Below, one piece after another: positions 4,605 through 7,165 of a DNA stretch of 7,165 nt. Within the stretch, counting starts at the first letter, position 1; each line of letters starts with the position of its first letter. The notes beneath the pieces were generated by a model that saw nothing but the letters and a program-made list of their open reading frames with translations, made no database searches and was not told the origin of the DNA. The translations under genes were made by a program, and so were the position numbers. Source of the stretch: Paracoccaceae bacterium (GTDB lineage: Bacteria; Pseudomonadota; Alphaproteobacteria; Rhodobacterales; Rhodobacteraceae); assembly GCA_024304875.1 (NCBI GenBank), contig JAMWZF010000156.1:1-7165 (forward strand). Direction: 5' to 3'.

Positions 4605-5510
4605 ATGAAGAACCTGAACCTCATTGCCCTGAAGGGCCTTCGGGCGGTCGAGGCCGTGGCACGTCAGGGCAGCCTCGCCGGCGCCGCGGCCGAACTGGGC
4701 GTGACGTCGGGCGCGGTCAGCCAGCAGATCGCCAAGGCCGAGGCGGCCCTGGGCCGGACGTTCTTCGAGCGCACGCCGGGCGGGCTCGTTCCCCGGGCCG
4801 AGGCGCTCGGCTTCCTCGACGCGCTCGGCGAGGGATTCGGCCGGATCGACGCGGCCCTAGGCCGGCTGGCGCGGGACCGGGACAGCGCGGTAACGCTCTC
4901 GGTCGCGCCGATCTTCGCCTCGCGCTGGCTGATCTGGCGGCTGCCCGAGTTCTACCGCGCCCATCCCGGCATCACGGTCCTGCTCGATCCCGAAACCCGG
5001 CTGGTCGACCCGCTGCGCGAGGACGTCGACTTCGGCATCCGCATCGGCGCGGGCACCTGGCGCGGGGTGGAGGCAGAAAAGCTCTTCGACCAGCTGATCC
5101 TGCCGGTCTGCGCCCCGGCCCTGGCCGAGCGGATGAGGTCCCCGGAAGACCTGGCGGAGATGCCGATCATCCGGGACAGTCACGCGATGTTCGGCTGGGA
5201 CGACTGGCTGGCTCCGCTGGGCCTGTCGGCAGCCATCCTCGGACCGGGGCCCTCCTTCCCCGAAGCCTCGCTCTGCCTCGACGCGGCGATCGCGGGGATG
5301 GGCGTCTTCCTCGCCTTCGAGACGCTGGCGCGGGACACGCTGGCCCGCGGTCCCCTCGTCGCGCCCTTCCCGCAGCCGCGGCGGACGGCGCACCACTACG
5401 CGCTGATCACCGCTCCCGGCCGGAGCATGACGCCCGCCGCCCGCACCTTCGCCCGCTGGCTCAAGGCGCGGATCGCCGAGGAAGGGCTGGGCGATCCGGC
5501 CCGCTGGTGA
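4605..5510 (+). CDS. LysR-family transcriptional regulator, GcvA-like
   Basis: A 301-residue LysR-type regulator. The N-terminal winged helix-turn-helix spans about residues 5-64, with LKGLRAVEAVARQGSLAGAAAELGVT (9-34) and the recognition helix GAVSQQIAKAEAALGR (36-51). The effector domain (about 90-295) has the GcvA/AmpR-type wording SVAPIFASRWLIWRLPEFY and VDFGIRIGAGTWRGVEAEKL. The effector is unknown. The ATG at 4605 fits the usual N-terminal length but has no good ribosome site; a TAGATT -10-like element at 4593-4598 would even allow a near-leaderless message. It is divergent from the 53-residue gene and the operator lies between them, so the operon at 3500-4517 is its most likely target. 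It abuts the convergent secreted-protein gene with no intervening base. Confidence 0.93.
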   Translation: MKNLNLIALKGLRAVEAVARQGSLAGAAAELGVTSGAVSQQIAKAEAALGRTFFERTPGGLVPRAEALGFLDALGEGFGRIDAALGRLARDRDSAVTLSVAPIFASRWLIWRLPEFYRAHPGITVLLDPETRLVDPLREDVDFGIRIGAGTWRGVEAEKLFDQLILPVCAPALAERMRSPEDLAEMPIIRDSHAMFGWDDWLAPLGLSAAILGPGPSFPEASLCLDAAIAGMGVFLAFETLARDTLARGPLVAPFPQPRRTAHHYALITAPGRSMTPAARTFARWLKARIAEEGLGDPARW

Positions 5511-5960
5511 TCAGGGCTCCTCGGTCGCCGTGACGGTGCCGGTCGCCCGGTTGATCACCACGCGCAGGGTGAAGGGCTGGAACTCCTGGCCGTCGAAGAC
5601 GCTGGCCGGGATGCTCAGGATCAGCCCGATCGAGGGGTCGTAGGCGCTGACGGTCTCGGCCAGGTCCAGCCGGCCCCAGCCCATTTCCTCGGGCGTGGTC
5701 ACGATGCGGCAGGCGCGGAAGGGCTCGTCCGGGAACTCGGGGTAGAGGACCATCAGGTGCGCCCCGCAGCAGGCGGGCTCGTCCACCGCCATCGACATCA
5801 CCGCCACCTCGCCGTTGCCGTATTCGCGGATCGCGTCCTCGTAGGGGATAGACAGGTTGCGGGCGCTGGCGATCCAGCTGTCGCAGTCGCGGACCAGCGG
5901 TTCGGCGGCGGCGACGCCGGGCAGGGCGGCAAGGGCGAGGACGGCTTTGAGGCAGGTCAT
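5511..5960 (-). CDS. Secreted protein of unknown function (paralogue B)
   Basis: A 149-residue protein with a signal peptide (LKAVLALAALPGVAAA, cleavage probably after residue 19). It resembles the protein at 3500-3958: YEDAIREYGNG (40-50), YDPSIGL (107-113) and LRVVINRATGTV (132-143) align with matching segments there. Cys26 and Cys84 correspond to Cys23 and Cys81. An extra vicinal pair, Cys64-Cys65 in PACCGAHL, is absent from paralogue A. No known domain is recognised; the periplasm is the likely location. The start at 5960 has AAAGGA seven bases upstream. It follows the deaminase gene by 45 bp on the same strand and may be the last gene of the pdxJ-deaminase unit. Its stop directly abuts that of the LysR gene. 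Confidence 0.82.
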   Translation of the reverse strand: MTCLKAVLALAALPGVAAAEPLVRDCDSWIASARNLSIPYEDAIREYGNGEVAVMSMAVDEPACCGAHLMVLYPEFPDEPFRACRIVTTPEEMGWGRLDLAETVSAYDPSIGLILSIPASVFDGQEFQPFTLRVVINRATGTVTATEEP

Positions 5961-6005
5961 GGGCGGGTCCTTTCAGGCTCGATGATAGCGCCCCCGCGCC
6001 ACCTG

Positions 6006-6455
6006 TCAGGTGTAGATCTCCGCCAGCCGGTCCGCCCCGGTGCCGCCGTGCCAGTCGAAGGCTGCGCCGCTGGCGCGGTGGAAATCGGCGATCCCGAGGG
6101 CGGGGAACTGGAAGAAGTCCGGCGCCCTCTCCTGCGTCATGGCAAAGACCAGCCGGTCGATCCCGGCCCAGCGCATCGCGGCAAGGCACATCTCGCAGGG
6201 CTGCATCGAGGCAACCAGGGTCGCGCCCGACAGGTCCGTGCCCCCGACCGCCTGCGCCGCGCGGGCCATGGCGACGATCTCGGCATGGCGCGAGGGGTCG
6301 CAGGCGTTCGAGACCTCGTTCGGCGCCAGCGCGATGGTCTTGCCGTCCTTCACCACGGCGGCGGTGAACACCGGTCCTTCGCCGGGGACGAACCGCTCCA
6401 GCGCCGCCTCGATCACGGCCTCCAGCGCGGCCAGTTCGGCCGCGGTCGGGGTCAC
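6006..6455 (-). CDS. Nucleoside/nucleobase deaminase, zinc-dependent (guanine deaminase-like)
   Basis: A 149-residue protein of the cytidine/deoxycytidylate deaminase fold. HAEI at 57-60 gives the zinc ligand His57 and the proton-shuttling Glu59. PCEMC at 86-90 gives the Cys87 and Cys90 zinc ligands. NEVSNACDPSRHAE and MQPCEMCLAAMRWAGI resemble the small bacterial guanine deaminases (GuaD) more than tRNA-specific TadA; the extended C-terminus, with FDWHGGTGADRLAEIY, also fits that group. It would deaminate a purine base or nucleoside in the cytosol; the exact substrate cannot be fixed from sequence. The start is GTG at 6455-6453, overlapping the pdxJ TGA by four bases (GTGA), so it is coupled to pdxJ. 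A longer open frame upstream is only the alternative frame of pdxJ. Confidence 0.9.
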   Translation of the reverse strand: MTPTAAELAALEAVIEAALERFVPGEGPVFTAAVVKDGKTIALAPNEVSNACDPSRHAEIVAMARAAQAVGGTDLSGATLVASMQPCEMCLAAMRWAGIDRLVFAMTQERAPDFFQFPALGIADFHRASGAAFDWHGGTGADRLAEIYT

Positions 6456-6979
6456 GTGCGGGCCTCGTCCATCAGGCGGCGCATTTCCTGCACCGCCGGG
6501 GTCAGGCCGCGGAAGATCGCCTCGCCGATCAGGAAGTGGCCGATGTTCAGCTCCTTCACCTGTGGCAGGGCGGCAATGGGCTTCACGGTATCGTAGGTCA
6601 GCCCGTGGCCGGCGTGGACCTCGAGGCCGAGGCTGTCGGCGAAGGCGGCCATTTCGGTCAGCGCCTCCAGCTCGCGCGCATGGGCGGCCATGTCGCCCTC
6701 GGCAAGGGCGTCGCAATAGGCGCCGGTGTGCAACTCGATCACCTCGGCGCCGATTCGGTGGGCCGCCTCGATCTGGCGGCGGTCGGCGGCGATGAAGATC
6801 GACACCCGGCAGCCCGCCTCGCGCAGGGGGGCGATGAAATGGGCCAGCCGGTTCTCCTCGCGGGCCACCTCCAGCCCGCCCTCGGTCGTGCGCTCCTCGC
6901 GCTTTTCGGGCACGATGCAGACGGCATGGGGACGGTGGCGCAGGGCGATGGCCTGCATCTCCTCGGTCGCGGCCATCAT
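6452..6979 (-). pseudogene. pdxJ: Pyridoxine 5'-phosphate synthase, N-terminus missing at a junction
   Basis: PdxJ condenses deoxyxylulose 5-phosphate with 1-amino-acetone 3-phosphate to make pyridoxine 5'-phosphate. From MAATEEMQAIALRHRPHAVC to MRRLMDEART the translation follows the family closely: VPEKREERTTEGGLEV, HTGAYCDA, HAGHGLTYDTVKPIAALPQVKELNIGHFLIGEAI. It corresponds to E. coli residues 73-243. Everything before it is gone: the GVNIDH start, the LREDRRH segment and the catalytic Glu72, where Met stands instead. The open frame continues upstream to 7066, but those extra residues are the antisense of a ketosynthase gene and are not PdxJ. An enzyme made from this remnant would not be expected to work. 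Either a rearrangement cut the gene or the contig is misjoined; if misjoined, the real gene is intact. It is coupled to the deaminase by GTGA. Confidence 0.85.
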
Positions 6980-7019
6980 CGGGGCCGTCGCGGCGCTGGT
7001 GGAGGCCCAGAAAGGGTGA
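6978..7019 (+). pseudogene. Possible 3' remnant of an acyl carrier protein gene
   Basis: Between the loss of PdxJ similarity and the ketosynthase start, the plus strand reads IGAVAALVEAQKG and a TGA stop at 7017-7019. This resembles the last helix of acyl carrier proteins, whose genes often precede ketosynthase genes. The stop overlaps the ketosynthase GTG as GTGA. Only about 13 residues are available, so the call rests on context. Confidence 0.3.
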
Positions 7020-7165
7020 GCCGGGTCGTCATCACCGGGGCGGGGACGATCAACGCCCTCGGCCACGACGTGCCCTCGACCCTGTCGGCCATGGCCGAGG
7101 GGCGCTGCGGCATCGGCGAGCTCGACATCCGCGACGTGGACCGGCTTGCGGTGCGGATCGGCGGG
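7016..7165 (+). CDS. Beta-ketoacyl-ACP synthase, N-terminal fragment at window edge
   Basis: From the GTG at 7016 the 50 codons to the edge read VSRVVITGAGTINALGHDVP, then an STLSAMAEGRCGIGELDIRDV stretch. This is the typical first strand and helix of FabB/FabF-type condensing enzymes (R-V-V-I-T-G-x-G, then about 12 residues to a G-x-S/C-G-I element). These enzymes extend acyl chains on ACP by decarboxylative condensation. The catalytic Cys and His residues lie beyond the edge, so subtype and activity cannot be judged. GGAGG at 7001-7005 lies ten bases before the GTG. The gene is transcribed away from the truncated pdxJ, directly across the junction. Confidence 0.8.
   Translation, partial: MSRVVITGAGTINALGHDVPSTLSAMAEGRCGIGELDIRDVDRLAVRIGG

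Noticed and set aside
4544..5533. Plus-strand open frame (329 codons) overlapping the LysR gene
   Set aside because: Arg/Gly/Pro-rich shifted frame; the overlapping frame is an unmistakable LysR protein.
6726..7019. Plus-strand open frame (97 codons) ending in GTGA overlap with the ketosynthase start
   Set aside because: All but the last ~13 codons are antisense to well-conserved PdxJ; only the tail may be genuine and is listed separately.

Overview
The window is very GC-rich and densely coding. It most resembles an alphaproteobacterium of the Rhodobacterales/Rhodobacteraceae: codon use is strongly G/C-ending, and lepB, acpS and pdxJ lie on one strand, a trio that in that group normally sits together as pdxJ-acpS-lepB. 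That family and synteny statement comes from memory, not from a search.

Layout. Positions 1-580 (minus) hold most of lepB, signal peptidase I, with its 3' end cut by the window edge. Positions 790-1191 (minus) are acpS. Its start codon overlaps the stop of the gene before it, an HExxH protein of the 2-oxoglutarate-dependent peptide beta-hydroxylase type (1188-2207, minus). Just upstream of that is a 72-residue, lysine-rich peptide with three degenerate I-(S/G)-D-K-x-G repeats (2191-2409, minus). Divergent from it, with only 31 bp between the proposed starts, is an ATP-grasp protein (2441-3493, plus). Peptide, HExxH enzyme and ATP-grasp together look like a compact RiPP-type peptide modification cassette sitting directly upstream of acpS. 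It is the most interesting part of the window.

Positions 3500-4517 (minus) carry a probable three-gene operon: a 53-residue small protein that is easily missed, a Dabb-domain protein and a secreted protein of unknown function. A LysR-type regulator (4605-5510, plus) is transcribed away from it. The 87-bp intergenic region holds a perfect 15-bp dyad of T-N11-A form, a good candidate regulator binding site. Next, on the minus strand, come a second secreted protein (5511-5960) that is a diverged paralogue of the first, a cytidine/guanine-deaminase-fold enzyme (6006-6455) and pdxJ (from 6452).

The right end is odd. PdxJ similarity stops abruptly at about 6977, losing the N-terminal ~72 residues including the catalytic Glu. 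The sequence switches to the opposite strand with what looks like an acyl-carrier-protein tail followed by the start of a beta-ketoacyl-ACP synthase (7016 to the edge, plus). This is either a genuine rearrangement that broke pdxJ or an assembly chimera.

How the genes fit together: the central cassette would make and modify a small cationic peptide, and acpS and lepB are housekeeping genes downstream that may share its transcript. The LysR block is a separate unit with its own regulator.
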